The notes beneath the pieces were generated by a model that was not told where the DNA came from, ran no database searches, and worked only from the letters and a program-made list of their open reading frames with translations. Positions 18,932 to 28,455 of a DNA stretch of 64,000 nucleotides are shown in pieces. This DNA is from Clostridium massiliamazoniense (lineage in GTDB: Bacteria; Bacillota; Clostridia; Clostridiales; Clostridiaceae). The stretch lies in assembly GCF_001403635.1 (NCBI RefSeq), contig NZ_LN879468.1, positions 1,457,501 through 1,521,500 on the forward strand, in the 5' to 3' direction. The position numbers were made by a program, and so were the translations under genes. Position 1 is the stretch's first letter. Each line of letters begins with the position of its first letter.

Positions 18932-21247
18932 TTAAAGTAATTCAAGTGGAGCTTTACTAAGCATTAGTTGTTTAATTCCTTGATTATCAAAAGCTATTGT
19001 TAGTTTACAATCATCACCTGATGGTGAAACTGAAATTATTGTACCTACTCCAAATTTACTATGCTTAATTTTTTTACCTGCTTTAGCTTCTTCCTTTGTA
19101 AGCTTTCCTGCATTAGTACTATTTATTATATTTCCTATTATTTTATTTGCTTCACTCTTAGTCATAGTATGTGTATTAGCTCTTAATCCATGTGGATTGC
19201 TATTATATCCAGTAGTATTTGAAAACACTCTACTATTTGTAGATGTTCCACCTAGTGAACTACTACTTTGCATAGTTCTACCACCACCAACATATTCTTT
19301 TAGCTCTGCTGGAATCTCTTGAATAAAATCTGATTGTGGATAAGCCAAAGTTTTACCAAATACCATTCTTGTTTCTGCTGAAGTCATATATAATTTTTCT
19401 TCAGCTCTAGTTATACCAACATAGCAAAGTCTTCTTGCTTCTTCCATTTGATCATCCTTATCAAAGCATATAGCACTTGGGAAAATTCCATTTTCCATAC
19501 CAACCATATATACAACAGGGAACTCTAACCCCTTTGAGCTATGAACAGTCATCATCATTACATAATTGTTTTCTGAATCTATATTATCAGTATCTTGAAC
19601 CAATGCTACTTTTTCTAAATAAGAACTTAAAGCTGAACCATCTTCAAAAGTTACTTCTCCTGATTTTATTTCAAGCTCTCTATTCTTTTCAAAATCAACA
19701 GCATCTGAAACTAATTCCTCTAAGTTTTCTATTCTACTTTCATCTTCAATTAACTTAGAATCCTTTAAAGCTTGCATATATCCTGTTTTGTCTAAAACAT
19801 ACTCTATAAGCTCTGAAACTTTCATTTGTTCTGCTTCATTCATTATATCTTCCATAATTTCAGCAAACTTCATAAGTGGATTCTTACTTCTTGCTGTTAA
19901 ACCTGGTACATACTCCGCTTCTAATAATGCATCATAAAGGCTCATTTCCTGTGAGTTAGCAAAATCCTGTAACTTTTCTACAGTGGCATCTCCTATACTT
20001 CTTTTAGGAACATTTATAATTCTTCTTAAACTTATGTCATCTTGAGGATTTAATATAACTCTTAAGTAAGCAAGAATATCTTTAATTTCCTTTCTATCGT
20101 AGAATTTAAGTCCTCCAAAAATTCTATAAGGAATAGATGCTCTTCTAAAACTTTCCTCAAAGGTACGTGATTGAGCATTAGTTCTATATAAAATAGCAAA
20201 ATCTTTATAATCCCATTTACTATCTTCTCTAAGCTTTTTAATTTCACTTGCAACAAAAGCTGCTTCCATCTTATCTGAATAAGCTCTATAAATAGAAACT
20301 TTATTTCCAGCCTCTTGCTCAGTTCTTAAAACCTTTGATTTTCTTTCTGCATTGTTTTTTATAACTTTATTAGCTGCTTCTAAAATATTTCCCTTTGATC
20401 TATAGTTTTGCTCAAGTTTTACAACCTTTGCATTTGGATAGTCCTTCTCAAAGTCTAAGATATTTCTTATATCAGCACCTCTCCATGCATATATACACTG
20501 GTCATCATCCCCTACCACGCATATATTTTTGTATTTTCCTGCTAATAATTTAGCAAATTCATACTGAGCTTTGTTAGTGTCCTGATACTCGTCTATCATT
20601 ATGTACTTGAATTTTCCTTGATAAAAATCTAATACATCATCATGATTTTTAAATAATTCTACTGTTTTAAATATTAAATCATCGAAATCTAAAGCATTAT
20701 TATTTTTTAACTTCTTTTGATATAATTCATAGGCTCTAGCTACTTTTTCTTTTCTATAGTTTCCTTCACATTCTCTCATATATGCTGATGGGCTTTGTAG
20801 ATTATCTTTAGCTTTTCCTATAGAACCTAATATTTCATTTTCTGATATATCTTTTTCATTTATTTCTAGTTCTTTCATTACATGTTTAACCAAAGTCTTT
20901 TGATCTGATGAATCATATATAGTAAAGTCTTTTTTATACCCTAATTTCTCTATTTCTCTTCTTAATATTCTTACACATGATGAGTGGAATGTTGATATCC
21001 ACATTCTATCTGCTTGCTCTCCAACTAAAGCTTTAACTCTTTCTCTCATTTCTGCCGCTGCTTTATTTGTAAAAGTTATTGCTAGTATGTTGTATGGATT
21101 TATATCCTTTTCTTCTAACATATAGGCTATTCTATGAGTTAAAACTCTTGTTTTTCCTGAACCAGCTCCTGCAAGTATAAGTACTTGCCCATCTATAGTT
21201 GTTGCTGCTTCGTATTGTTCTTTATTTAATAATTTTTTTAAATCCAT
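18932..21247 (-). CDS. pcrA: ATP-dependent DNA helicase PcrA (UvrD/Rep family)
   Basis: A 771-residue superfamily 1A helicase for repair and replication. Motifs in order: Q-motif (LNKEQYEAA), Walker A (AGAGSGKT), AITFTNKAAAEMRER, IDEYQDTN, GDDDQCIYAWRGAD, EQNYRS, TVHSSKGLEFP and CYVGITRAEEKLY. The C-terminal KHSKFGVGTI segment is the Tudor-like domain that contacts RNA polymerase in PcrA. The start is the ATG at 21247 (a GTG directly before it is also possible) after GAGGAGGA. A copy of the family A repeat lies just upstream. Confidence 0.96.
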   Translation of the reverse strand: MDLKKLLNKEQYEAATTIDGQVLILAGAGSGKTRVLTHRIAYMLEEKDINPYNILAITFTNKAAAEMRERVKALVGEQADRMWISTFHSSCVRILRREIEKLGYKKDFTIYDSSDQKTLVKHVMKELEINEKDISENEILGSIGKAKDNLQSPSAYMRECEGNYRKEKVARAYELYQKKLKNNNALDFDDLIFKTVELFKNHDDVLDFYQGKFKYIMIDEYQDTNKAQYEFAKLLAGKYKNICVVGDDDQCIYAWRGADIRNILDFEKDYPNAKVVKLEQNYRSKGNILEAANKVIKNNAERKSKVLRTEQEAGNKVSIYRAYSDKMEAAFVASEIKKLREDSKWDYKDFAILYRTNAQSRTFEESFRRASIPYRIFGGLKFYDRKEIKDILAYLRVILNPQDDISLRRIINVPKRSIGDATVEKLQDFANSQEMSLYDALLEAEYVPGLTARSKNPLMKFAEIMEDIMNEAEQMKVSELIEYVLDKTGYMQALKDSKLIEDESRIENLEELVSDAVDFEKNRELEIKSGEVTFEDGSALSSYLEKVALVQDTDNIDSENNYVMMMTVHSSKGLEFPVVYMVGMENGIFPSAICFDKDDQMEEARRLCYVGITRAEEKLYMTSAETRMVFGKTLAYPQSDFIQEIPAELKEYVGGGRTMQSSSSLGGTSTNSRVFSNTTGYNSNPHGLRANTHTMTKSEANKIIGNIINSTNAGKLTKEEAKAGKKIKHSKFGVGTIISVSPSGDDCKLTIAFDNQGIKQLMLSKAPLELL

Positions 21248-21264
21248 CACTTCACTCCTCCTCT

Positions 21265-21340
21265 ATCTGATGACTAGGTCTGTAATATTCCAAATTTTTA
21301 TAAGGTGGAGATAAACAGCCATACATCTCAAGATAACTTC
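21265..21340. repeat. Family A repeat, copy A1, in front of pcrA
   Basis: Shares ATCTGAT..CTAG, the core GGAGATAAACAGCC (21307-21320) and AGATAACTTC with the copies at 30109 and 54229. On the minus strand it occupies the region just upstream of the pcrA ribosome site. Confidence 0.7.
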
Positions 21341-21579
21341 TTATCTATCACTTCACCACTATTACAAAATTAAATATATCTATATTATATCAATTTAATA
21401 TAAGTTTTAATATTTAAAAATATTTATACATATCTATTTTAATATTATACTACTTTAAAGCCATTAATAATAAAAACTATAATTTCTATTAGTATAAATC
21501 CTATGAAAGCTTAGAAATCTTCTCTTAAAGTAGATATATTTTCATCAGCTTTACTTTATTTTAAGTCTTCTTTATATAA

Positions 21580-21618
21580 TAAAAAGACGTAACCCTTGGG
21601 GCCAGGTTACGCCTTTAG
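21580..21618 (-). terminator. Terminator downstream of the pseudouridine synthase gene
   Basis: On the minus strand GGCGTAACC and GGTTACGTC form a stem with a GC-rich loop, followed by TTTTT. It is about 150 bp after the stop at 21771. Confidence 0.8.
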
Positions 21619-21770
21619 CAATAAGCAATAAATAAAAAGGGGGCTATTTAATCCTTTTATTTATCCTTGCATAAATCATTATAGTAGAAAAGATTTACAA
21701 TTTCAAGTAATTTTCACCATTTTATTGTAAAATATATGTTTTTTTGTTGTACTGTATATACTTGTATTAA

Positions 21771-22490
21771 TCAAAAATCTTTACATAATAAATCTAACTC
21801 TTCTTGTGTTAGTTCTCTATATTCCCCTTCACTTAAAGATTCATCTATATCTAAGTTACCAAATTTTATTCTTCTTAAATATTCAACTTTTTTCCCTCTA
21901 GCTTCAAACATTCTTTTTACTTGATGATATTTTCCCTCTTGTATAGTTACTTCAATTCTTGAAGAATCCTCAAAGTTTTCTAAAACAACAAGTTTTCCTG
22001 GCATACATTTATAACCATCATCTAAAGTTATTCCCTTTGCAAAAGCTTTAACATCAGCTTCTGTTACAGGAGCATTTATTTCTGCATAATAAACCTTATC
22101 AACATGATATTTAGGTGATATTAACTTATGATTTAAGTCACCATCGTTTGTTAAAAGTAATAATCCAACTGTATCTTTATCTAATCTTCCCACAGGAAAA
22201 GGTTCGAAAACTTGATGTTCTGGATAAAGTAAATCTACCACTGTTTCATCCTTATTATCAAAAGTAGCTGATATTACTCCTGCTGGTTTGTTCATTATTA
22301 AATATATAAATTCTCTATAAATAACTTCTTCACCAGCACAAATAATTTCATCTTCCTCTGGATCAACTTGAACACCACTATCCTTAACAATCTTTCCATT
22401 AACAGTGACCATTCCGTTTTTAACTATCTTTTTTATTTCTTTTCTAGTTCCGTATCCTAAATTAGAAAGAATCTTATCTAATCTTTCCAT
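21771..22490 (-). CDS. RsuA/RluB-family pseudouridine synthase
   Basis: A 239-residue RNA-modifying enzyme. An N-terminal S4 RNA-binding domain (MERLDKILSNLGYGTRKEIK) is joined to the RsuA catalytic domain with the GRLDKDTVGLLLLTNDG motif; Asp104 is the catalytic residue. Length and layout fit the RsuA group that modifies U516 of 16S rRNA, but RluB/RluE-type targets cannot be excluded. AGGAGGA precedes the ATG. Confidence 0.9.
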   Translation of the reverse strand: MERLDKILSNLGYGTRKEIKKIVKNGMVTVNGKIVKDSGVQVDPEEDEIICAGEEVIYREFIYLIMNKPAGVISATFDNKDETVVDLLYPEHQVFEPFPVGRLDKDTVGLLLLTNDGDLNHKLISPKYHVDKVYYAEINAPVTEADVKAFAKGITLDDGYKCMPGKLVVLENFEDSSRIEVTIQEGKYHQVKRMFEARGKKVEYLRRIKFGNLDIDESLSEGEYRELTQEELDLLCKDF

Positions 22491-22591
22491 AATATCCTCC
22501 TGTTTTTAAATTAATTATTGAACAACTATAAAGGCTCTCAAATTTGATATATTTCATTATAACAAAAACATAATAAATTCCAAAACAAAAT

Positions 22592-22857
22592 AAGAGAATA
22601 TATCAAATTACAGATATATCATCTCTGCCTTTTATCTAGCTATATAGGTTCACCATTTGTGACCACTCACCTACGTAAAGAAGCTCTAATATTTTTTCTA
22701 CAACAGTTTCTAAAATTTCCAAACTCACTTTGTTCAAACAATGGAAATTTTTTAACGAAACTATTGTTCAAAAATAAAGAGCTTCTAGTACTAGTTCAAT
22801 GGTCACAGCATTTTGTACCTATATAGCTATCTCGGCAGATGAAAAAATATATTTAGA
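22592..22857 (-). repeat. Family B palindromic repeat, full copy B2
   Basis: About 260 bp between the transglycosylase and the pseudouridine synthase gene. Both ends read TCTGCC and then AGCTATATAGG and TGTGACCA inward, on opposite strands. Inside, GAAGCTCTTTATTTTTGAAC is matched by an inverted GAAGCTCTAATATTTTTTC, so the whole element can fold into one long hairpin. At the 22592 end a further small hairpin (ATATATC / GATATAT) is attached. No ORF inside. MITE-like. Confidence 0.8.
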
Positions 22858-22863
22858 ATAAAA

Positions 22864-23574
22864 TTAAATTTTCACACCTTCTCTATAATACTTAAGTACC
22901 TTAGGAACATAATTTTGAGTTTCCTTTGGTAACTTGTATAAATCACTAGGAGATTTAACACCTCTTCTTGCCATGGTTCCAGGTCCAGCATTATAAGCCA
23001 TTAATCCCATTTCTATATTTCCATCAAACATTTTTATGTAATCCCTAATATGCCTTGTTCCAGCATCTATATTTTCCTCTATGTTATATGGGTCCTTTAC
23101 ACCATAAGCCTTAACATTTTCAGGCATTAATTGCATAAGTCCCATTGCTCCTGCTGATGACCTAACATTAGGATTAAAATTAGATTCAGCTTTTATAATA
23201 GCTTTTATAAGTTTTGTATCTACACCATAATCCTTTGATGCCTTATTAATAGCTCTTTCTATTCTTTCCTTTGTAGATAACTTTGATGTTTCTTCAACTT
23301 TTTCAGTTGTAATATTATTATGTATTGGTTTAAAATTTAAATTTTCAGTAACTATGTTTGATGTTTTTTCTTCCTTATCACAAGAACAAGAGCAACATCC
23401 CCCCTTATTTTCTGTTACTTCTCCAGTACTTGATTCATTATTACTTATTGATTTTAAAACTGAATGCATTACTATATCAAAAGTTCCAGAATTGCTCTCT
23501 GAGCTCTCACTTTTCATTTGATTTAGCATCATTAATGCTACAAATTGTTCACTTCCTATTTTGTCTAAAGACAC
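22864..23574 (-). CDS. Soluble lytic transglycosylase (SLT domain)
   Basis: Cleaves the glycan chains of peptidoglycan. The C-terminal 130 residues form an SLT domain: catalytic Glu130 in IIKAESNFNP, GAMGLMQLMPENV, then NIEENIDAGTRHI and LMAYNAGPGT. The first 100 residues are unlike a signal peptide and include a cysteine cluster, GGCCSCSC (Cys60, 61, 63, 65), of unknown use. The start is GTG at 23574 after AGGGGGA, giving 236 residues. Without a clear signal peptide the export route is uncertain. Confidence 0.82.
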   Translation of the reverse strand: MSLDKIGSEQFVALMMLNQMKSESSESNSGTFDIVMHSVLKSISNNESSTGEVTENKGGCCSCSCDKEEKTSNIVTENLNFKPIHNNITTEKVEETSKLSTKERIERAINKASKDYGVDTKLIKAIIKAESNFNPNVRSSAGAMGLMQLMPENVKAYGVKDPYNIEENIDAGTRHIRDYIKMFDGNIEMGLMAYNAGPGTMARRGVKSPSDLYKLPKETQNYVPKVLKYYREGVKI

Positions 23575-23735
23575 TAAAATTCCCCCTAACACTTTGTTGT
23601 CTTAAATTTATTTTAAAAATATAATTATAGTGCTATACCTCATCCTTTAAATAATTATAAAATTATTGCAACCTCTAATTATTAATTAAACTCAATACAG
23701 CACTATATCTATTTCTTTAATACCAATAAAAAATT

Positions 23736-25745
23736 TTATTCTTCTACAAAGAATTCAAAATTATCATAGTCCTCATAAGCTCTCTTCTTATAATGACTCT
23801 TAGCAAGAACTAATACTCTATATTCACCTGGCAAATAAGGTCTGAACACATAATATTTTTTTCTACTATATCTTTGCATTAATGTCCAAACTCCATTTTT
23901 CATAATATAGAATTCATAACAAATGTTTTTTCCACCATCACTAGTTACAGAAAAACTTATTTCTTCATTAACTCTAACTGTAGATTTTGTAGTTGTTATT
24001 ACAGTATTAGTTACTGGAGGTGCATCATTAACAAAGAATTTAACCTCTCTCTTACTATCATAATCTTTATCACATTGCTTATTTTTAACATAAAGATCTA
24101 TTACATATTTTCCTGGACACTTTGGTTCCACTATTATTCTTTTTCCTTGTATAAAGTCTGTTTCTTCAACAACTTGTCCATTTATAGTTGTTACGTATTT
24201 TATAACAGTATCATTGGTATTTTGAACAACAGCCTCTATTTCTACTGAATCACCAACTAAGAAATATTCCTTAGCAGGAACTAATATATGATCAATTTTA
24301 CCCTCTACATATTTTTTTACAGCTACATGAAAAACACTATGAACATCATAATCTTTATCAGAATATTTATCCTTAACCATAATTTCAACTTCATAATTTC
24401 CAGCTGTATCAGGAGTAAAATCAAAGAAATTACTATCCTTATAGTCTTCCCTCTTAAATACTATGCCTCTTTTTCTCACTATAAAAGCATATTTTATAGC
24501 AGTTCCACCATCAACTTGTACATTTATTTTTACATTTTCATTTATTAAAATATTATTGTTTTTATTAAGAATAATATCTGTTATTCTTACAGGTTTTATT
24601 TTAACCTGTTCAATGGTGTAATTTATAGAACTCTTTAATTCATAGTCACCTTCATAGCTTTCATCTTTAACCATTAAGGTTATTTTATACTCTCCCTCAG
24701 CCTTGCTATTCCATATAAATGTGTTACTTCTTATATATCCTGAATCTTCACTATGAGGTCCTTCTATTACATATCTATATCTTAAATCTGCTCCCCCTGA
24801 AACAATAGCTTCTAAGCAAATATCTTCTCCACACACTTGAGGTGAACCTAAATCCGCTGTAAAATTTTCAAGCTCTAACTCTCTATAAGGCTTTATACTG
24901 TAAACCATTCTTGCTCTATCATCATATTCTCTTGATGAATACATATCTCTTATGTAACAGAATAATTTATATTCACCTTTATTCTCTTCTCTAAAGCTAA
25001 CCATATTTCTTGAAGAATAGTCTTGTACACAAACCACACTTCCATCTGGATTAACTTTTATAAATTTATAAAGACCTGTTCTATCATCTTCAAAAGTTGC
25101 GTTAACCTTAAAGATTAATTCTTCTCCTACTAAAAGCTCCTTAGCTAAACATTGAAAATCAGCTATTTCAACATTAACAGTATTATTAATTGAAAACTCT
25201 ATAGTCTGAAAGTCATCAAAATTATCTATTGAATCAGGCTCTTTACATTCAACTAATATAGCAAAGTTACCACTCTCACTAGCTGTAAAGATTAATTTAT
25301 TATCAGTAGTATAGTCCTTTATTAATCTCCAACCATCTTTAGAACTTATATAATATCTAAACATCACTGGTTCTTTAAGACTATCTACTATTAATTCAAT
25401 TTTATCGCCAATATCAAAAATATCTTTGTTCATGTTTAATTCTTTAATTAAACTTTCTTCATTTAAACCAACTGTCATACTTTTTAGAACCGTGTAATCA
25501 AAGGACTTTAAAGAATCTTCTTTCTTACCTTGGGCCATTATATGATAATTTCCTGACCTTTTAGGAACCCAAGTAAACTCATCTTTATTGCTAAATTTAT
25601 CCTCTAATACAGTCCATATACCCTCTCTTCCTATAAGTATTTTATATTTTAAACTGCAATCAACATTGTTTATAACTTTTATTTTATAAGCTCTCTTAGC
25701 AAATTCAATTTCTTTGCCTTCGACCTCTAAACATAGCTCCTCCAT
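23736..25745 (-). CDS. Triple-tyrosine (Y_Y_Y) repeat protein
   Basis: A protein of 669 residues made almost wholly of seven beta-sandwich repeats of about 90-95 residues. Each runs through a G..I......D......YKF..K..G.W....DYS pattern and closes with F.W.....G.Y.I.V..K D..S...YD, as in Y_Y_Y domains. No signal peptide, anchor or catalytic domain is seen; the last repeat ends in YEDYDNFEFFVEE. Probably a binding protein of the envelope or cytoplasm; it lies just upstream of the lytic transglycosylase gene. The start is uncertain: ATG at 25745 or TTG at 25757, both near a GGGG-rich ribosome site. Confidence 0.75.
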   Translation of the reverse strand: MEELCLEVEGKEIEFAKRAYKIKVINNVDCSLKYKILIGREGIWTVLEDKFSNKDEFTWVPKRSGNYHIMAQGKKEDSLKSFDYTVLKSMTVGLNEESLIKELNMNKDIFDIGDKIELIVDSLKEPVMFRYYISSKDGWRLIKDYTTDNKLIFTASESGNFAILVECKEPDSIDNFDDFQTIEFSINNTVNVEIADFQCLAKELLVGEELIFKVNATFEDDRTGLYKFIKVNPDGSVVCVQDYSSRNMVSFREENKGEYKLFCYIRDMYSSREYDDRARMVYSIKPYRELELENFTADLGSPQVCGEDICLEAIVSGGADLRYRYVIEGPHSEDSGYIRSNTFIWNSKAEGEYKITLMVKDESYEGDYELKSSINYTIEQVKIKPVRITDIILNKNNNILINENVKINVQVDGGTAIKYAFIVRKRGIVFKREDYKDSNFFDFTPDTAGNYEVEIMVKDKYSDKDYDVHSVFHVAVKKYVEGKIDHILVPAKEYFLVGDSVEIEAVVQNTNDTVIKYVTTINGQVVEETDFIQGKRIIVEPKCPGKYVIDLYVKNKQCDKDYDSKREVKFFVNDAPPVTNTVITTTKSTVRVNEEISFSVTSDGGKNICYEFYIMKNGVWTLMQRYSRKKYYVFRPYLPGEYRVLVLAKSHYKKRAYEDYDNFEFFVEE

Positions 25746-26081
25746 AAATGACCCCAACCCCCAATTGTATATATACTAAAATTATACAACTTCTACCATA
25801 TTATGTAAACAAATTTCAAAATCATATATCTAGCTTAATAAAAAATTTACTATAGCCTTATTCTTAAATAAAAAAACTTTCTTAAGAAAACATTTTTATT
25901 CCATGAATAATTTAAAAATTTTTACTCATACTATTAATGGTGTTAATAGTACTTTAAATTAAGTTCTGTAAGAGCCAAACTTTCTTCCTTTTATTTAGAA
26001 CAAAAAGAAGAAAATAACACCATAAATCTCCTAATTTTATTATATCCATATAATCAAACCATTACAAAGAGAAAACTCATC
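25746..26081. other. 336-bp intergenic region with an 87-bp imperfect palindrome
   Basis: ATGGTGTTA (25937-25945) and TAACACCAT (26015-26023) are perfect inverted ends; inside, CTTCCTTTT opposes AAAAAGAAG. It could be a small MITE remnant or an RNA hairpin. The rest is AT-rich without clear signals. Confidence 0.45.
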
Positions 26082-26099
26082 CTACATTTGAGTTTTCTC
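26069..26099. terminator. Hairpin terminator overlapping the end of the YaiI-like gene
   Basis: A perfect 11-bp stem GAGAAAACTCA / TGAGTTTTCTC. On the plus strand it is followed by TTTTTT, on the minus strand by TTTGT. The right arm lies inside the coding sequence, which ends at 26082. Confidence 0.7.
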
Positions 26100-26528
26100 T
26101 TTTTTAATTAAATTCTTAATTCCATTATAAAGATTTAAATTATCTTCCATAGTTCTTTTACTAGGTCCCTTGCCTCTATGACCAGCTCTTCTTGCCTTCT
26201 GAGCTAAATGTCTTTCAAATAAAAGTCTTTCAATATTGTCATTACTATAAATCATTCCTTTTGGACTAATGGCATAAGCCTTTTTCCCTAAAACCATGGC
26301 TGCAACACCAAAATCCTGAGTAACAATAATATCTCCTGCTTTGGTTTCATTCATAACATACATGTCAACAGATTGAAATCCAGCATCTACAACTTTTTTA
26401 ATTCCGTAATCAAGAGAAATATTATGGTCAATAGTAGAATAAACTATTAACTCAACATCCAACTCCTTACAAGCCTTTTCAACAAACTTAAGACCAGCAC
26501 ATCCATCTCCATCAACAATAACTCTCAT
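26082..26528 (-). CDS. YaiI/YqxD (DUF188) family protein
   Basis: A 148-residue protein of the PIN-like DUF188 family: MRVIVDGDGCAGLKFVEKAC at the start, DHNISLDYGIKKVVDAGFQSVD, GDIIVTQDFGVAAMVLGKKA and a basic C-terminal FERHLAQKARRAGHRGKGPS. Family members are putative nucleases without an established role. The usual DADACPV opening reads DGDGCAG here. The start is the ATG at 26528 after AGAGG. It appears to be alone. Confidence 0.85.
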   Translation of the reverse strand: MRVIVDGDGCAGLKFVEKACKELDVELIVYSTIDHNISLDYGIKKVVDAGFQSVDMYVMNETKAGDIIVTQDFGVAAMVLGKKAYAISPKGMIYSNDNIERLLFERHLAQKARRAGHRGKGPSKRTMEDNLNLYNGIKNLIKKEKTQM

Positions 26529-26837
26529 GAAAAAACCTCTTTTCACCTTAATTAGTATATTTAATTACAACTTATTTTCACCTTAGATTCATTATATTAT
26601 TCACTTAATAAGTTCTATTAAATCTTACCTACCTTAAATATTATAGCAAAATTGTCCAAAAAAAAGGAGCCACATCAAATGAGCACCTTGATTTATATTC
26701 CTTTTATAGACTCCTACTAAAATAGCTATAATACTGTGACCACTAAACTGGTACTAAAACTCTTTATTTTAAACAATAACAGAGAGGATGTATCTATAAT
26801 TTGATACACCCTCTCCTTTATTAGTCATTAAAAAATA
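26529..26837. other. 309-bp intergenic region with family B remnant
   Basis: Contains the family B remnant (26721-26815), whose hairpin lies next to the end of pgi. The remainder shows no gene. Confidence 0.6.
26721..26815 (+). repeat. Family B repeat, copy B3 (internal deletion)
   Basis: Reads AATAGCTATAATACTGTGACC, GTACTAAAACTCTTTATTTT and AAACAATAAC, then passes directly to the terminal hairpin GAGAGGATGTATC / GATACACCCTCTC. The middle and the second long arm of the full element are missing. The hairpin (26781-26815) is the probable terminator of pgi. Confidence 0.7.
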
Positions 26838-28187
26838 TTATAATCTCTTTTCTAAATCAGCTTTTAAATCTTCGTATCCTGGTTTTCCAAGTAATGCGAA
26901 CATGTTCTTTTTGTATGCTTCTACACCTGGTTGGTCAAATGGATTTACTCCTAAGATATATCCACTTATTCCGCAAGCTTTTTCAAAGAAGTAAGCTAAT
27001 TTCCCAAAATAGAATGGAGTTAATTCTGGCACTGATACTACTAAATTTGGTACTCCTCCATCATTATGAGCTAATAATGTTCCTTCAAATGCTTTTTTAT
27101 TTACAAAGTCCATTGTTTTTCCTGCTAAGAAGTTTAATCCATCTGCATTATCTTCTGTGGCTTCTATATTAACTTCATATCTTGGTTTTTCTACTTTTAT
27201 AACAGTTTCTATTAAATCTCTTCTACCTTGTTGGATATATTGACCCATTGAGTGAAGATCTGTTGAAAAGTCAACTGCTGCTGGGAATAAGCCCTTGTTG
27301 TCTTTTCCTTCTGACTCTCCGTATAATTGTTTCCACCATTCACCAAAGTAATGTAAGTTTGGTTCGTAGTTTACTAATATTTCTATTGATTTTCCTTTAT
27401 TATATAATGCATTTCTTGCTGCTGCATATTGATAACAAGGATTTTCTTCTATATTTGGATTTGAGTATTCAACTCTTCCTGCATTAGCACCAGCCATCAT
27501 TTCATCAATATCAATTCCAGCTGCTGCTATTGGAAGTAAACCAACTGCTGTTAATACTGAGAATCTTCCTCCTACGCTATCTGGAATAACAAAAGTTTCG
27601 TAACCTTCTTGTTCAGCAAGACCTTTTAAAGCACCTTTTTTAGCATCTGTTGTAGCAAAAATTCTTTGTCTAGCTTCTTCTTTTCCATATTTCTTTTCCA
27701 TGTAATCTTTTAATATTCTAAAAGCTATTGCTGGCTCAGTTGTAGTACCTGATTTTGATATTACGTTTAAGCTTATATCTTTTCCTTCTATAGCTTGTAA
27801 TAAATCATGCATATATGTTGAACTTATGTTATTTCCAATATAGAATATTTTAGGTCCTTTTCTATGTTTTTGACATATTGAATTATGGAAATTACTGCTT
27901 AACATTTCTATAGCAGCTCTTGCTCCTAAGTATGAACCACCTATTCCTATAACTATTAATATTTGTGAGTTAAGTTGAATTCTAGATGCAGCTTCTTTTA
28001 TTCTTGCAAATTCTGCTTTATCATAATCTTCAGGTAAGTTAACCCAACCTAAAAAATCGTTTCCAGCCCCTGTGCCTTCATGCAATTTTTTATGTGCAGT
28101 TTCTACAACTTCCTTCATATTGATAATTTCTTGTTCATTTATAAAGCTTGCTGCTTTTGTTAAGTCAAAAGTTAAATTTTCTGCCAT
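26838..28187 (-). CDS. pgi: Glucose-6-phosphate isomerase
   Basis: Interconverts glucose 6-phosphate and fructose 6-phosphate in glycolysis. The 449-residue length is typical of the short Gram-positive form. Motifs: [35 protein letters not shown] (SIS sugar-phosphate site), [15 protein letters not shown], the catalytic-region [19 protein letters not shown] and [12 protein letters not shown] near the end. The start is the ATG at 28187 after GGAGGGA. Single-gene unit. Confidence 0.97.
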   Translation of the reverse strand: MAENLTFDLTKAASFINEQEIINMKEVVETAHKKLHEGTGAGNDFLGWVNLPEDYDKAEFARIKEAASRIQLNSQILIVIGIGGSYLGARAAIEMLSSNFHNSICQKHRKGPKIFYIGNNISSTYMHDLLQAIEGKDISLNVISKSGTTTEPAIAFRILKDYMEKKYGKEEARQRIFATTDAKKGALKGLAEQEGYETFVIPDSVGGRFSVLTAVGLLPIAAAGIDIDEMMAGANAGRVEYSNPNIEENPCYQYAAARNALYNKGKSIEILVNYEPNLHYFGEWWKQLYGESEGKDNKGLFPAAVDFSTDLHSMGQYIQQGRRDLIETVIKVEKPRYEVNIEATEDNADGLNFLAGKTMDFVNKKAFEGTLLAHNDGGVPNLVVSVPELTPFYFGKLAYFFEKACGISGYILGVNPFDQPGVEAYKKNMFALLGKPGYEDLKADLEKRL

Positions 28188-28383
28188 CACTTTTCCCTCC
28201 ACATTTCTTTTCATTTTTATATTTATTTTATCATGTATTATTATTTATTAACAACCTTTCTAGGGTTGAAATCTATACAAATTAATTACATATTAATATG
28301 ATATTCTCCTCTTCCATGTATTATTACCGAATATTATATCATTATGAAAAAAATTTTAACTTTCTAAATATTTATTAAAATAA

Positions 28384-28418
28384 AAACTACAGCAAAGGAG
28401 TTTTATCTTTACTGTAGT
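28384..28418 (-). terminator. Terminator of the first opp operon
   Basis: On the minus strand AACTACAGTAAAG pairs with CTTTGCTGTAGTT and is followed by TTTTATTTTA, some 38 bp after the oppA stop. Confidence 0.85.
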
Positions 28419-28455
28419 TTACTTTAAACCATAATTACATAATTTTAATATTTAA

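Larger units (their letters stand above)
21248..21770. other. 523-bp intergenic region: family A repeat plus terminator
   Basis: Contains the family A copy (21265-21340) beside pcrA and the terminator of the pseudouridine synthase gene (21580-21618). The AT-rich 21345-21575 part shows nothing clear. Confidence 0.6.

Noticed and set aside
23626-23707. Inverted repeat TATAGTGCT / AGCACTATA 64 bp apart between the transglycosylase and Y_Y_Y genes
   Set aside because: Short arms with long AT-rich spacer; likely chance.
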